Part shown: positions 10,893 through 24,200 of the stretch, in pieces
Layout of the letters: every line of letters begins with the position of its first letter
How positions within the stretch are numbered: position 1 is the first letter of the stretch
Assembly (NCBI GenBank): GCA_004154925.1
Contig: QJNS01000202.1
Coordinates: 62,001 to 126,000, forward strand
From: Monosporascus cannonballus
Lineage: Eukaryota; Ascomycota; Sordariomycetes; Xylariales
DNA length: 64,000 nucleotides
Direction of reading: 5' to 3'
Notes under the pieces: model-generated
Seen by the model: only the letters and a program-made list of their open reading frames with translations
The model's database searches: none
Told to the model about the DNA's origin: nothing
Position numbers and translations under genes: made by a program

Positions 10893-13800
10893 AAGGAAAC
10901 GATAATAAGGCCATTAACATAATCTAAGCTAAGTACGTATTAAACCTACAGCAAAAGGTTTAACAGGGATTATTACGACAAGAAATTTAACGAAAAATGC
11001 GAAAAGCCAAAAAGCTGGCTTAATAAGTAATGCGAACACTGCAAGAAGCATTATAGGGATAATTACGCGAATACCAGAACTGCATAGAAAAAATTTGTCC
11101 CGGAACACCTAATTGATACGGCAAAATATACGCCATACATTGTTAACGACGAGAATATCCCGATTACGAAAAATGGAAACAATATATTTACGTATAAATT
11201 ACCCGTATATATTACGAAAGATTCGATTTTTTAAACCGTACTAGGTATAATAAAAATAATAAATAATAATATTAATAGCTTTGAATTATAGCCCTAGGAA
11301 ATATTTAATAATTGGCCGAAATAAAAAGTTGGCTTAAAGAAAAGTAATGCCCGTAAAAAAACCTTTTTTATTATTATGGATAATAAAATTATTAAATGGA
11401 AAAAAATTAATTCAACGTACGATAAAAAAGTATTATTAAAAGGTTATTACGGACTTTTATTTCGAATTGATATTTACGGTAAACTCTTATAAAAAGAAAG
11501 TTACTAAAAAAGAAATACGTTAATTTATAAAATATTTTTAAAATAATAATCGAAATAACATATAATAAAATATAATGGTAAATATGAGAAAATAATTTAT
11601 TCGATAAGGAAAGAAATTATGAGAAAATTAAGAACAATTAATACGGCTTAAAAAACAGTACGTTAACAATAATAACAAATATAATAACTTAATACGTTAA
11701 ATAAAAAAAATATAAATACAGCTTAATGGATTTAAATAAAAATTAAAAAAAGGTTACTTATAAAAAAACTGCAGAATAACGAAACCTAAAGGAATTAAAG
11801 AGAATTTCTAAAAAAGGCTTTAAACGCGATAATAAGAAATGTTAATAACCTTATTATTTTAGAAATATAAATCGGAATATATTAATATACCGTAATAATA
11901 AACTGCGGAACTTTAAGCGGAAATTATATTATATTAAATATAATTAATAAATTTAAACTGTTACAAAGATATAAGTTGGAACCTTATATAACGACGAATG
12001 CCGAAAGTTAGGAATTTGTTTACGATAAAGGAAAAGTTATATACGAAATTAATTATTTCGAAATTTTTATTAAGGAATAATACCAAACGGTTAATTTTAA
12101 TATTATTTTACTTAAGATTTACAATATAATCTTAGGATTATTATAAATACGCTAGTACGGAATTTTGATTAACGGCGGAACTGGCCAAGTAAAATTTGTT
12201 TTATTCTTTATTAATAAATAAAAAAAACTTAAATCTTAATATTTAATCGATAATAACGATAAATATAAGCATAAAAATACGACAGATACCTTACTATCTA
12301 ACAAAACAAAATATAAAAAAAACGGGTATTAAAAAAATATAACATATTATTAAAATATTATAAATATAAATAACTTTTCAAAAAAGAATTTGATACGAAA
12401 TTATCAAAATATAATGAATAAAATTACGAAATAGTTTTTAAAAAAGGATTTTCGACAAAGTTTTACCTTATTTTTAACCTTAACAAAAATAAATTACGTA
12501 TTTTGAAAGAATACCTGGAAAATCGGCTACAAAAAAAATAAATTCGACTTTCGAAATTATTAACAAAATATCTAATTTTTTCGTATTAAAAAAATGGAAA
12601 ATTACGATTTATAATTAATTACCAATAATTAAACGACGTTATTATTAAAGATTAAATATTATTATTCTTAATTACGGAAATAGAAAATCGATTTTATAAA
12701 GCTAATTAATTTATAATATTCGATTTTAGCAATGAATATAACCTTATTAGGATTAAGAAAAAATACGAATAAAAAATAACTTTTAAAATAAAATACGGAT
12801 TATTTAAATATTTGGTTATATTAATAAAACTTACGAACGTATTATTAACTTTTCAACAAATAGTTAATTACGTACTGCGAAAATACCTTAATATTTTCGT
12901 TATTTGCTATCTCGACGACATTTTTATTTTTTCGGAAATAAAAAAAGCATACGTAAGATACGTTTATAAGGTGTTTCAAATTTTATAAAATGTAAGGTTA
13001 TTTATTCATACAGAAAAAAATTAATTCCATACACAGAAAATGGAATATTTAAAACATATTATTACCTTAGAACATATTAGGATAAATATTAAGAAAATCG
13101 CTGTAATTATAAAATAATAAATATTAACGACAATTAAGGAAATATAAATATTCTTTGGATTTGCTAATTATTATAAGAAATTTATTCGAAACTTTAACAG
13201 AATAATTATATTTTTAACGAATTTTACGAAAAAGAAATTTAAATGGACGTTAAATACGGAAAAAGCATTTCAGATTATTAAGAATATAATTATTAACGAA
13301 TTAATATTAATTATATACGATGTAAATTACCTTATTAAATTAAAAACCAATATTTCGGATTATGCGTTAAACGTAATAATCGGATAAAAAAATAATTAAG
13401 GCAAATTATACCTTATTATATTTTTTTCGTACAAATTAAAAGGAGCCGAATTTAATTACGGTATTTTAGATAAGGAATTTATGGCCATTATTATGGCATT
13501 TCGAAAATTTAGGTATTTTTTAAAGGAAAATTTGTACCAAATTAAGGTTTATACGGATTATCAAAAATTTACCCGATATACCACAATTAGGGAATTTATA
13601 AAACGATAACTAAAATATGTAGAAAAATTGGCGAACTTCGATTTCGTTATTATTTATAAAAAAGGATTAGAAAACGGCAAAATAAACGTTTTAAGCAAAT
13701 AACCAAATTTCGAAAAAAAAATTAATTAAAATTAGCCATATAATTTGTGATATTACTATAAAAGCATATTTACGCTTACGCCAAATTGCAACAATTCGGG

Positions 13801-15255
13801 CAGTACTTAGTAATATATATTAAAACATCCAGCAATATAACGATAATTTTCTAAAAAATTAAAAAATGAATAAAATATAAGTTCTAGAACAATATTAAAA
13901 AATTTTAATATAAGAAATATACGATCATTCATTACATAAACATCCAGGGATTTATAAAACCTTAAAGCAACTTTAATATATATATTCTTTTTTTCAAATA
14001 AAATTAATATTATAAATAATTATATGGTAATATAATATTTCCGTTAAAATAAAGGTTCGACGACATAAGCCATACGGAAATTTATAGCTGTTATTAGTTA
14101 TAAAATAACCATAATATTTAATTGTATTCGATTGTATTATTAAACATTTTATATTAAAGAATTTAATTACGGAAATATATTACGGTAACGTTTTTGTAAT
14201 TATTAATTAGTTTACGCAATCTTCTTATTTTTTATTATATCATAGGGATATAAACGTAAAATAATTAATATATATTCTCTTTAAACATATTGTGAACATA
14301 TACGGATTATTAATAAAAAAGTATATCAAATAAAGGATTAATATTTATATTTAAATTTTAACAAAGCTTAATAACATAAATCGGCTTAAATTACAAATTA
14401 TTTAACGTATTTAAACCATAAATAAATAAATAAATAAATTTTAAAAACTTATTTACGATATTATATTAATTATAAATAAAATAATTAAATTAAAAAACTA
14501 TTAATTATATAATGGATTTATAATATTAATTATATAATTGATTTATAATATTAATTACATAATTGATTTATAATATTAATTATTATATAATTGATTTATA
14601 ATATTAATTACATAATTGATTTATAATATTAATTATTATAAAACTATTAAAATAATATTTACGAACATAAATTTTAATTTTATTTTAAAGGTTTATAAAA
14701 ACGTACGTAATAACGGTTTAAATAATATTAAAATAATTATTACATTAAAATAATTATAATAATTATATTAAAAAATAAAAATGGAATTAAAATTCGTACG
14801 AAATTAAATAAATAAATATTATAATTAAAAGAAATTAAAAAAAATCAATTTTCGCAAAAAAGGAAATATTTTTTTTCGTTATAAAAATATTTAAACAAAA
14901 CGACCTAACAGAAAATTCGATTTTAAATATATCGGTTTATATAAAATTATCAAAAAATCTTAAAAAATAATTATTAATTAGAATTTTTATTAAAAGTTAA
15001 ATTTTATTTAATTTTTTATATTTTTTTATATACATTAATAACAAATACGATTAAGGTATATACGGTATAAAATAATATGGAAATAAAAAATAAATAAGCA
15101 TACAAAATGGAAAAAATATTTAATATATAAAAACAAAACGGATTTACCCAGTACCTAATTAAATAAAAAAAATATCCAAATTTCGAAAATATCTAAGAAT
15201 TTATTAAAAACCTTATTAACGCCTAGCGCTTACTGAAAAACCTTTATTAATAACG
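10893..15255 (+). pseudogene. gag remainder and pol of element A, RIP-inactivated
   Basis: This continues the A reading region directly after the B insertion; the first bases (AAGGAAACGATAATAAGG) match the equivalent place in element C near 43270. The RT YLDDIFIFS box survives at about 12906-12932. RNase H and integrase follow. A tandem repeat expansion at 14502-14640 sits inside the integrase region. A RIP-altered chromodomain lies near 15055-15250. Frames are interrupted by many TAA/TAG codons. A stretch of protease/RT linker present in B near 6960-7060 is shorter here, so a small deletion is possible. Confidence 0.75.
14502..14640 (+). repeat. AT-rich tandem repeat inside element A integrase region
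   Basis: About five copies of a roughly 26-30 bp unit built on TAATTGATTTATAATATTAA stand in tandem. Element B has only one corresponding segment, near 9225-9255, so the array expanded in copy A, probably by slippage after RIP had made the unit highly AT-rich. Confidence 0.75.
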
Positions 15256-15284
15256 ACAGGCGTATTTTAATTAAGGGTTAACCA

Positions 15285-15719
15285 ATTAATAACCGGGATA
15301 TCGGGCCAGTTGGCTGCGGCCTGTATTAACGTAGCAGTTATAACGGCGGCCTTTAATTGTTTTTGTTCCTTTTCGAGGCATTTAAATTCCTTTATCGCTT
15401 TCGTATCTTAAATACCATAACGAAACATTTTAATTCCCCGTTAACAAAAAAATTTCTTTTATTTTCGTAAACGATTTAAACGATTAAATAATTCGTTAAG
15501 ATATTATTAAGCCTTTAAAAGTTCCTTTTCGGTAATACGTTTCTTTAATTCCAAACGATTTTCCTTAGTAATTAATTTACGGTATTCAAATTCGGAAAGA
15601 CCAAAAAGATCATAAGGACTTCCGTGAACGGTATAAAAGGCATACTTCCTTAAATTGCGATAAGCTTTACAAATTTTGTTCTTAAACTTCCCACGAGAAC
15701 AAAAAATGTTAGAGAACAT
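15285..15719 (-). pseudogene. antisense Zn2Cys6-like/coiled-coil accessory ORF of element A
   Basis: On the minus strand from ATG 15719, the first 70 codons are open. Positions 7, 10, 17, 26, 29 and 36 read C, G, C, Y, Y, Y, giving the x2-x6-x8-x2-x6 spacing of the other copies (15612-15701). Downstream, after two stops, the frame continues with a basic helical core (NRLRKQKKFF-QRGIKMF-type). It then becomes lysine/glutamate-rich (LEKEQKQLKAAV) and ends AAANWPDIPVINW. All interruptions are TAA, consistent with CAA to TAA. It lies between the chromodomain end and the polypurine tract of A. Confidence 0.7.
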
Positions 15720-15897
15720 AATAAAACTAAGGCGGTTAATTTATTTTAAAAAAACGAAAGCCTTAATACGTTTACGAAACCTAGATTTTTCAATACGACC
15801 CGACATAATAAGTATGAAAAAAGAAAAATTACTTATTAAAAATAATAAATAAACGGAATAATTTTTAGAGATAAAGATCCTGGAAAAGGAAAAATCG

Positions 15898-16313
15898 TAT
15901 TATAACCTAACGGTCTTGGCTTTTGAAAACGGTCGGGATCCTAAGGAACCAAACTCCGACCTAGCTAAGAAGTTACGTAACTGGCTTAAAGGGCTTAAGG
16001 GCCCTAATTGGACAAAAAGGCTTAAGCCGGATAAGTACCAGAGGGGGCTTAAAGGGGCTCAAAGGGACTTAATTAAAAAAATGTCGTTAAGTTATGATAA
16101 ATACCTTAAGCCAGAATAAGGATATATACGCTTATTATTTCCATAATTTAGATAGCTTCAGTTTACAATAATATTTCGTTACCTAAGGCACCCTTGGTAT
16201 TACGAAACGTAATACGTTATTATATTTATTGCTCAGATTCCTACGATACTCCTGCTAACATAAACCCATCGACTGAATGTTTAATAGTTGGTTAAACCTG
16301 ATAGCTCGTCACA
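15898..16313 (+). repeat. 3' LTR of element A
   Basis: This 416-bp LTR pairs with 2752-3167. The left part is RIP-mutated (starts TATTATAACC), while the outer right end keeps the original sequence to GCTCGTCACA. The open frame at 15916-16119 lies wholly within the LTR and is not considered a gene. The target duplication AATTT follows directly. Confidence 0.9.
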
Positions 16314-16329
16314 AATTTAAATTGCCGGA

Positions 16330-16930
16330 TTACGTTAATTATATTCCGATACGTCCTTACGGCAATATGGCGTCCTTTATCATAACGTACGTAATTACAC
16401 TTTTTGCTATAATAAGCCCAAAAATAATTTAAATTAATATTTATTGTACGGAATAATTAAAGGTAATAACTTCCCCAGAATACTTTAATAATAATAGTTT
16501 TCGTAAACAAACTAAAAGAGTCGTCGAGAAGATTCGAGTTAATTGTCGAATCTATAATAATATTATTAAAATAATAAAGTAATTAAGCCTGGTTAACTTT
16601 TAAATATAGCTTCAAGGTATATAAATCGTATAAAAGTAAAATTTATGGCCGTAAAATATGGATATATAAGTATTAGTCGAATTTCAATATCAGTTTTTTA
16701 TATTAATTTAATGCCCGTATAAGGAGATAACATATTATCGTAATAATGATGCGCGTAAGATTTTTGCAGATTTCGAATATTTATAAGTTTGGCTTATGTT
16801 TTTATATAATTTAAGATGGTTAAGTTTTATGCGACACTAATTAATCTAATAATATAAGCGAAATAAAGCCGATACGTTAATTACATGCGATTTAGCCCAT
16901 TTACCGTTTACCGGCTTTTGGAATAACGTA
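16330..16930 (-). pseudogene. RIP-degraded coding remnant, unidentified
   Basis: A minus-strand frame stays protein-like across several hundred bases with stops only as TAA/TAG, for example FQKPVNGKWAKSHVINV near its start and YVMIKDAILP near its end. No known family could be recognised. It flanks element A, which inserted next to it. It may be part of an older repeat or a duplicated host gene. Confidence 0.25.
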
Positions 16931-17379
16931 GCCGTAATTGCAAATATTTATTTATTATCCGTATTATTATTTTTGCCTATTTAGCTTTTTAAGTTACTGT
17001 CGAAAGAATTTATACTTATTTTTTACAAATGTTCTTTTATTTCGTTTTCGAAGTAATAGGCCTTATAACGATAGCAATTATTTTCCGTCACGATTAATAT
17101 CGCGTAATATTAGCTTTTGCTTAATTTTTCGTAAAGATTCGAAAAAGAAAATATGGCGTAACCCAGAAAAGTCTGTAAGTTGTTTTATTTGCAAAGTAAG
17201 AAGAAAATCGATTTAGAAAACTTAAAATAAAATGCGCTAAACGCTTAAAGTTTTTGTTTCCGAAATTAAGAATTATTTAAATATATGTATCGATCTAATT
17301 TTTAATTAGGTAATATGATCTATATATATAATAGGTATTACTACCTAAATAATAATTTTGATTATCATATTTTATTTTA

Positions 17380-18310
17380 CGGTAATATTATACCGCTGCG
17401 AAATTAGGAATATTATTAAAAATAACGGCATTTTAAATAAGTACCCCGGTATTAAAATCGGATATATGCCGAAAGTTCCAGATTTCGACCGGCTTGTTTT
17501 ATTTACTTTAGGGGCAGATAACTGGATTACGATAAAGATATTTATCAAATTATCTTTCGATAACCCAGAATTTTAGCTAATTATTAAATAGTTAAGAAAT
17601 AATATAAAGTAATTAATTAAGGCCATAATAGGCGGTATTATTTACGTACGAAATAAATATTTTTATATTATTGCGGGTTATACGTTCCAGCATTATATTA
17701 CTGCTAGTAAGATAACTAAGAATTTTGATATAGATATTTTCCGGCCTTTTGACGAAAATTGTTGCAATTTCGACGGGGATTTAGAAACTAAAATAAACGA
17801 TAAAGAAAATGCCGGTTCCGTTTGCGAATTTATGGAATACGGATTTTATAACAATAAGTTTAAAATATTACTAAATAAATAAAAATTATTTGGGATAATT
17901 TAGCCGACTAGAACCAGAAATAATTTATATAAAATAATCCGATAGCTTTAAATAAGGTCTTTTTGCTAGATTCCGACGTTATAATACCTAGCTATGATTT
18001 CGAATTTAATCACTTCCGTAAAACTTTTATTGTTACGTTTAAAAAATCTAAAACTAAGTTGGATTACGTTTTAATTACGGTAAAAGATCCGAGGCATTAT
18101 ACCGAAAATATCGTAATAAACGTTTTAAATCCTTAGTTTCGTATTATAATAAAACGTTTCGCAAAAAAGTTATCTGATAACGTTATTATAATCGTAATTA
18201 TGATTCGTAAAAGGATATTTGGGCACTTATTTATAACGTTATTATACGCTCGTACTATAGATAAGAAAATATTTTACGAAATATTTATAACGAAATTAAA
18301 TATTTATAAC
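17380..18310 (+). pseudogene. degraded trypsin-fold-like fungal protein
   Basis: The plus-strand frame at 17358-17576 reads through a PKVPDFDRLVLFTLGA segment. It continues past a TAG into GGIIYVRNKYFYIIAGYTFQHYI near 17630-17695, where IAGY stands where members of a common ascomycete protein family have TAGH, resembling the His-box of trypsin-like proteases. An acidic linker follows (FRPFDENCCNFDGDLETK). After a frame change near 17950, a second segment (about 17960-18290) reads ALITVKDPRHYTE-like and then RKRIFGHLFITLLYARTIDKK. This resembles the part just before the GDCGS box of the same family. Family recognition is from memory, and the Ser box itself is not visible. Stops and the His to Tyr change fit RIP. 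Confidence 0.45.
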
Positions 18311-21066
18311 GAAATTAAATATAAAGCTGGAAATAAGAGATTATAGTTTTTGAATTATAAATAAAAAAACTAGAAATCTATATAGTTATATCGTTATAAG
18401 CTATCTTATTTCTGGCGTAATATTTATAACCTTATTTATAGATATTTTTAAAGATATTTAGCGAAATCTTAAATTTGCTCTAGAATTTCTAGTATTAGTT
18501 TATTATCTTATTTAAACCAGATTCGAAAGGAGATAACCGAGAAACTCGAAAGACTAAAAGGTAATTTATATAAAAGAATATTTTATATCGGATTAAACAT
18601 AAGGCGTAACTTTTTTAAACAAAAGTAAGATAGTTAATAGTTGGATTAAGGAATTAAAAAAATAATTCGAATAACATTTAAAGCAGAAACGATAATATTA
18701 TCCACTTATACCATTAAAAATTTCGAGCTTATTATCCTTAGCATATATAACAAAACGATATACGTCTTTTTTATTCCTAAAGCTTTTTCAGTTTTACGAT
18801 AAAAGTTCGCAAAATTTCGCCGTTTGTTAATTTTATTATTCGTAATTTTAACTAAGTAAGAAAATCTCGATCTGCTAAAAAAAGTACGGCGAGTAATCCT
18901 ATTATAATATATTAGCGATAAAGCTGTAAAAGAATTCAAATTATTTAACGCCGGCCTAAACATATTTATAAGTCTTTGTTATTATTCTGCTTAAGGTTAC
19001 GAAAATTATATTGTACGAGTATTGTTATATTAGTTCAAAAAAAACTTTTTTATTTAAATTAACTACTTATCGTATAACCTTTATCATTTACTTACCGTTA
19101 TTTAAGGAATAATTAATCCGATTTCCTAGAAGTTAATAAATAAGGCTGTAAAGGTAAAAAAATATTAATATTCGCAAATTTTTTATGGTGGACAAATTTA
19201 GTTCACCTGTTATAACGACGTACGGATGCTTATAAAAACAAAGTATAATCGTATTAGCAAATAGGCAAATTATTTCGATATACTTTACCGCGTAATGGGC
19301 CTCCGTATACGCTGAGTTTGGAATACGGAGGACCACGTTTGAGTTAAAATTTATTTAAAATATATAAGGCGTTTAAATTTACGTAAAACCGTCCGAAAAA
19401 ACGTAGAATAAACCAGGGATTTACATTAAAGTTAGGAAAAAAAATGTCATATTATATTGCTTTTTCTGCCGACAATACGGTAAACATTACTAAGCGGTAT
19501 ATAAAAATACCAGCGTATACGCTAAAACGCAACAAATATCCCAAACCTATACTTCTGAAAGTTTTTAGCGAAATCCGAAATATAAGGCGCTTAAATATGT
19601 TTATAAAGGATAAAATACGCCTAGCATAAAAAGATCTTAAGGAATAATAAAAGCTTTTAGTTTTTTATCTTATCGAATCTTTCGGATAAGATTTTACTTA
19701 TAAATTAGTTATATTTTCTTAAATCTAGATGAACTTGGAAATCACTATAAATTATACTAAAATAAATTTAAAGATTAATACAAACGGTTTTAAGTATAAA
19801 TATACCTATCTTTATTTCCGAACTATAAAAATCGGCAGCTTTAAGGGAAATAGCAAACGCCTCCGAAAAGGAAAATAAGGCTTAACGATACCAAAAACAG
19901 GTCCGTTAAGTTGGCATATATTAGAAATTTGAGAAATGATTTTTTTTATATTATATTTATACATTCTAAATTTAATTAGCCTGGTTTTATTTAGCAATTC
20001 GTTCGTTTAAAATAATGCGTTCCGTAAAATTTATGCAATTATAAGGATATATTTATTAAATAGCGTATTTATAATTTGGAGTTTTTATTCAATTCACATT
20101 ATTTATTTTTTAAGATTTAAGAATAAGGGTTACGATATTTGCTTATACAGTTATATATATTTACCCTTATATATAGTTATCTGATATTACCAAATTGTTA
20201 ATTATACGTATAACTTTATTACTTTAAAATATATTAAGAAATATTAGAAAAATAAGGCGAATTTTAAATCGCTAAAAGTCGAATAAACGTTTTCCTTACT
20301 TACTATTGCGGCTAAAATATTGCTCGTTAAAGTAATTATAGATTATCAAATACCTTAAATGGCTTTTAGAGTCAAAAACTGCGTTTTACTTTTTAATATC
20401 GATTACATCTTAATTTAAAAGAGGCGAAACTCTTTTTTAACTAGTGGTAAATATTGATATAAGTACGGCTGATAACATTAATATATGTGAAAGTATTGCC
20501 TACGCCGGTATCTAACATTATTTACCAGCCATTTTCGGGATGGAATTATTTCTATAAACTCGTAATACGGATAATATGTGCTTCACGTTTGTTTATTTAC
20601 CGCGTCGTTTCGGCGGTAATATATCCTTATACTTACTTTTTTATTGTTTTAACTTAAAAACGACAATTCGTTTTTCTTATTTAGATCGCGAAAATCGATA
20701 AAAGTTATAAATTGTTAATAATTAATCTTACAAATCTATTATTTATATACTTTTTATAAGAACAAATATATTTTTAATATTATATTAGTTAACAAATAAT
20801 TAATTCCGACAGTATGCTTTTATCTATTAATTTATTATTTTAATTTCGCATCACTACCTTAAAAACGATATTATTTAAATTTCATACGAATTTTTTACCG
20901 ATTTACGGCTTAACGACCTAAATAAAAACAGCGAAAGGCCGCTTTTAGGCTAAATAAGTAACATTAATTAAATAGGGTTTATTTTACTTCGATAAGAGAA
21001 TTAGCGATAAAAAGAATATATTCGTTTGATAATCGAATTATATTAATTAGGCGGTTTTCATATTCG
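18311..21066. other. RIP-degraded AT-rich DNA, no gene recognised
   Basis: This is heavily AT-rich sequence with TpA excess. Small open frames exist (18706-18963 minus, 19133-19336 minus, 19444-19629 plus, 19812-19997 minus), but none has a motif that can be named and they alternate in strand without a pattern. A direct repeat of about 18 bp (ATTTATAACGAAATTAAAT) is present at about 18284-18320. No LTR or target duplication was found in this stretch. Confidence 0.4.
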
Positions 21067-21272
21067 TATAAGAATACAGTCCTTATAAGGATAAGGCTGG
21101 TAGCCGACCAGCCACCGATCAGCCACCGACCCACTTACTAGTATAAATCCACCATCTGGCAACTAATGGGAAATACCAGATGGAAGTAACCTAATATATT
21201 TACTTTTTGGAATCTGCTTTACGGCTAATCGGAGATTACCTTACCTAATTTATAGCTATCCATTATTTTATA
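21067..21272 (+). repeat. 5' LTR of element F
   Basis: This 206-bp LTR matches 28284-28489. The start is TATAAGAATACAG, presumably from TG-. It contains the near-identical block around ACCCACTTACTAGTATAAATCC. The end is TTTTATA here and TCTTACA in the 3' copy, so a C to T change accounts for the difference. Confidence 0.88.
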
Positions 21273-21289
21273 ATTTTTCTATCTGCCAT

Positions 21290-24200
21290 AAAGGGTAACG
21301 CGATAATTACCAGAAATAGAGCTCGCCGACTGCAAAATGAACCTAGGTTATTAATCGAAGAAACCGCCGATCGGAACCTAACCGACGAACGATTAATCAC
21401 GGTACGGGAACAGGCGAAAAAGCTTATAACGGAGCCTTAACGAGCAAAGGACCATAATTCCCGGGATCTCGAATCACTTTATATATATAATAAGGATATA
21501 TCCCGATAACCGTTAATTAAACAGTCAGAAAACGGGCATAGCATAACGAACGCGTCCCGGAATTTAAAGCAAAAAAAGGGTTAAGCCCTTTAGTAATACT
21601 TATATTTTGGAAATTATTCGTTAATAAAACGAATAACATTCGGAATTATTGCGATAGTTAGCCGAATAACAAATAATAATATAAATTAAAAAAATAAAGT
21701 TTTATAAGCTAATTACGATATCGTCGCAAAAGCCCAAAAGCGATAAACGAATACCGTATTATAATTACCCGAAATTTTCCGAACGCGTATCGATTAAAAA
21801 AAATTAGATAAAAGTTATTACGGAAATTTACGCCGAAAAGCTAGGGCAAAGTGCCTTTATTTACATCTAATAGGCCATAGGCCATATGGACATTTTTATT
21901 ACGAATATTTAACGATTATACCGCGTTACGTTTAATTATTTTAATTACGAAAAAAAATTGAAAATAAAGAATTTATGGATTTTTATTAAGAAAAGTTACG
22001 TAAATCTTAATTTTTTCGATAAGGAGTATAAGGAATAATTTATGAAACTGCGATAGTAATTCGATTAATTGCCGTTAAACTTTTACGTTAAATAAAGGTT
22101 CTTAATTTATAAAATAAAGTTTACGAACGTTTTTAATTTGGAAAACGATCAGAATAATGAATGTTTTATTTTTAATTACTTTTACAAATTAATATTAGGG
22201 TTACGAAATACCTTATTACGGAAAAGTATTAAATTGAAACGAATTAATAACATGGTAAATAAAGTAGAACGTTACCAGAACGCTTGGAAAAAGGCGAAAG
22301 AAAACCGGTTATTTTTCGTTAAAAGTATTAATAAAGATAAATAATTTTATTTTAACGCCTTCGGGGAAAAAAATCTCCAAAATAAATTAAAGGCGCCGTG
22401 CGGGAATAATAAGGACCGCGAGCGTTTTTATATTTAGAAAGCAGATAATCGCCGATTTAATTCCGATCAAAAGAAATCCGTACAACTTAATATCTTTAAT
22501 TTTAATAAAGGCTTATTTAAATATTATAATTATAAGAAATTAAGCCATAAAAACGTAAATTACAAATTAAAAAAGGATACGAAAACCTTGTTATCCTGGT
22601 TATACGGAAATTAACCTCCGAAAGTCGTACAAAACGTTATAATATATGACAATAAATCAAATTAATCCTTAAACGTAAATCTAAAAAAAAAGCCGGAATA
22701 AATATATACGTTCAGTTTATTTCGGTTAATAATTGCAAGATAGTCGGAATAAAGCCGCCCTTCAGAAAGAAAATATTTATTAAGAGAAATACGGAGAACG
22801 TAGCGGTATAAGTAAATATAAATACCGGAGTACAGGTAAATATTATAAGTAAAAGGTTGGCGAAAAAACTTAACTTTTAATTAATCTTTATAAATATTCC
22901 GGGCCTTATTGGTATTAATGGCGCGTATATTAAGTATTATAAGGCTTACGAAATTCCTATTAATATAATAAATAATAACGGGAACCAACAAAAATTTAAG
23001 CAAATTTATTTTGTAATACGTTACGATCGGAAAACGCCTAATTTCTTATTATCCAAACCCGGAATAAGTAAATTAAGGATTTTACTGGATATAATTATAT
23101 ATTAATAATTATACGGATTATTACAAAAGGTTAATAAATAAAAAATCGTAAATTTAATATTTTCCGGTAAGCAAGTTTATACCGTTAATTTGATAAGTTT
23201 AGCCGAAAAGCTAAATATCCCGGAATTCGGAAAATAACAGGAATAAGGAATAACCGATTTCCTTATATATTTAAAGAATTTCCGGCGAATATATTCCGAA
23301 AAAATAACGAAAAAAATACTTTAATTATTAGGCGTAAAATATGTAATAAACTTAATCTTAGGGAAAATGCCCTTATTCGGCCTAATTTACCTTATTTCGG
23401 AAGCCTAAAAAAAGGTATTCGAAAAATATATCTAAGAAAACCTAAAGATAGGCCGGATACGTTATTCGAAAGCGGACGTAAAGGTATTAATATTATTTAT
23501 GCTTAAAAAGAATAGTAATTTCCGATTATATGTCGATTATAAGGGGTTAAATCGGGTAACGATAAAAAACCGATACTTTTTACCTTTGATTTCAAAAATG
23601 ATAAATTGTTTAAGGTTAACCAAGGTATTTTCGAAAATTAATTTTAAAAATATTTATTATTATATCAAAATTAAAAAGAGCAATTAATGGAAAACCGTTT
23701 TCCGAACGCGGTACGGGCAGTTCGAATATATAATTATATTATTTAGTTTTACTAATGCGTTAATTACGTTTTAAATCTATATGCATAAAATATTAATCGG
23801 ATTAATTAATTATATATGTTTGATATATTTAAATAATATAATTATTTATTCGGATAGCAAAAAAAAATATGCGAAATATTTCCAGTTGGTTTACGAACGG
23901 CTGTTATAATATTAATTGTTTGCTAAAACGTTTAAATGCGAATTTTTCAAAAAAAGGATAAAGTTTTTAAGATTTATAATTAATATTAACGGTTTGGAGA
24001 TGGACCGTTAACGGGTTATTGCCATTAAAATATAGCTAAAGCTAAAGTTAATTTATAATATTTAAGTATTTTTAAAATTTGCGAATTTTTATCGGAAATT
24101 TATTGCTTATTATTTGCGTATTACTAAACTTATTATTAAGCTTTTAAAAAGGGCGTAAGGCAAAAAAAATAATAAAATTTTAATAGCCCGAAAAGATTAA

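Larger units (their letters stand above)
2752..16313 (+). mobile_element. Ty3/Gypsy chromodomain LTR retrotransposon A, RIP-mutated, split by nested element B
   Basis: The element has 416-bp LTRs at 2752-3167 and 15898-16313, with a perfect 5-bp target duplication AATTT at 2747-2751 and 16314-16318. Its gag is interrupted at 4141/4142 by element B; sequence homologous to the continuation in B and C resumes at 10893. Without B and its duplicated target the element is about 6.8 kb. Order: LTR, gag with RIP-altered zinc knuckle, protease/reverse transcriptase/RNase H/integrase, chromodomain, antisense accessory ORF, purine-rich tract, LTR. Coding frames are riddled with TAA/TAG, so it is not autonomous. 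The LTRs end in TG...CA apart from RIP changes. Confidence 0.93.

Noticed and set aside
14502..14640. CRISPR-like array
   Set aside because: Units are contiguous AT-rich tandem copies without unique spacers, inside a retrotransposon in a fungal sequence.
15916..16119. Plus-strand open frame of 67 codons
   Set aside because: It lies wholly in the 3' LTR of element A; the open frame reflects GGCTTAA repeats and is not matched by coding in the other LTR copies.
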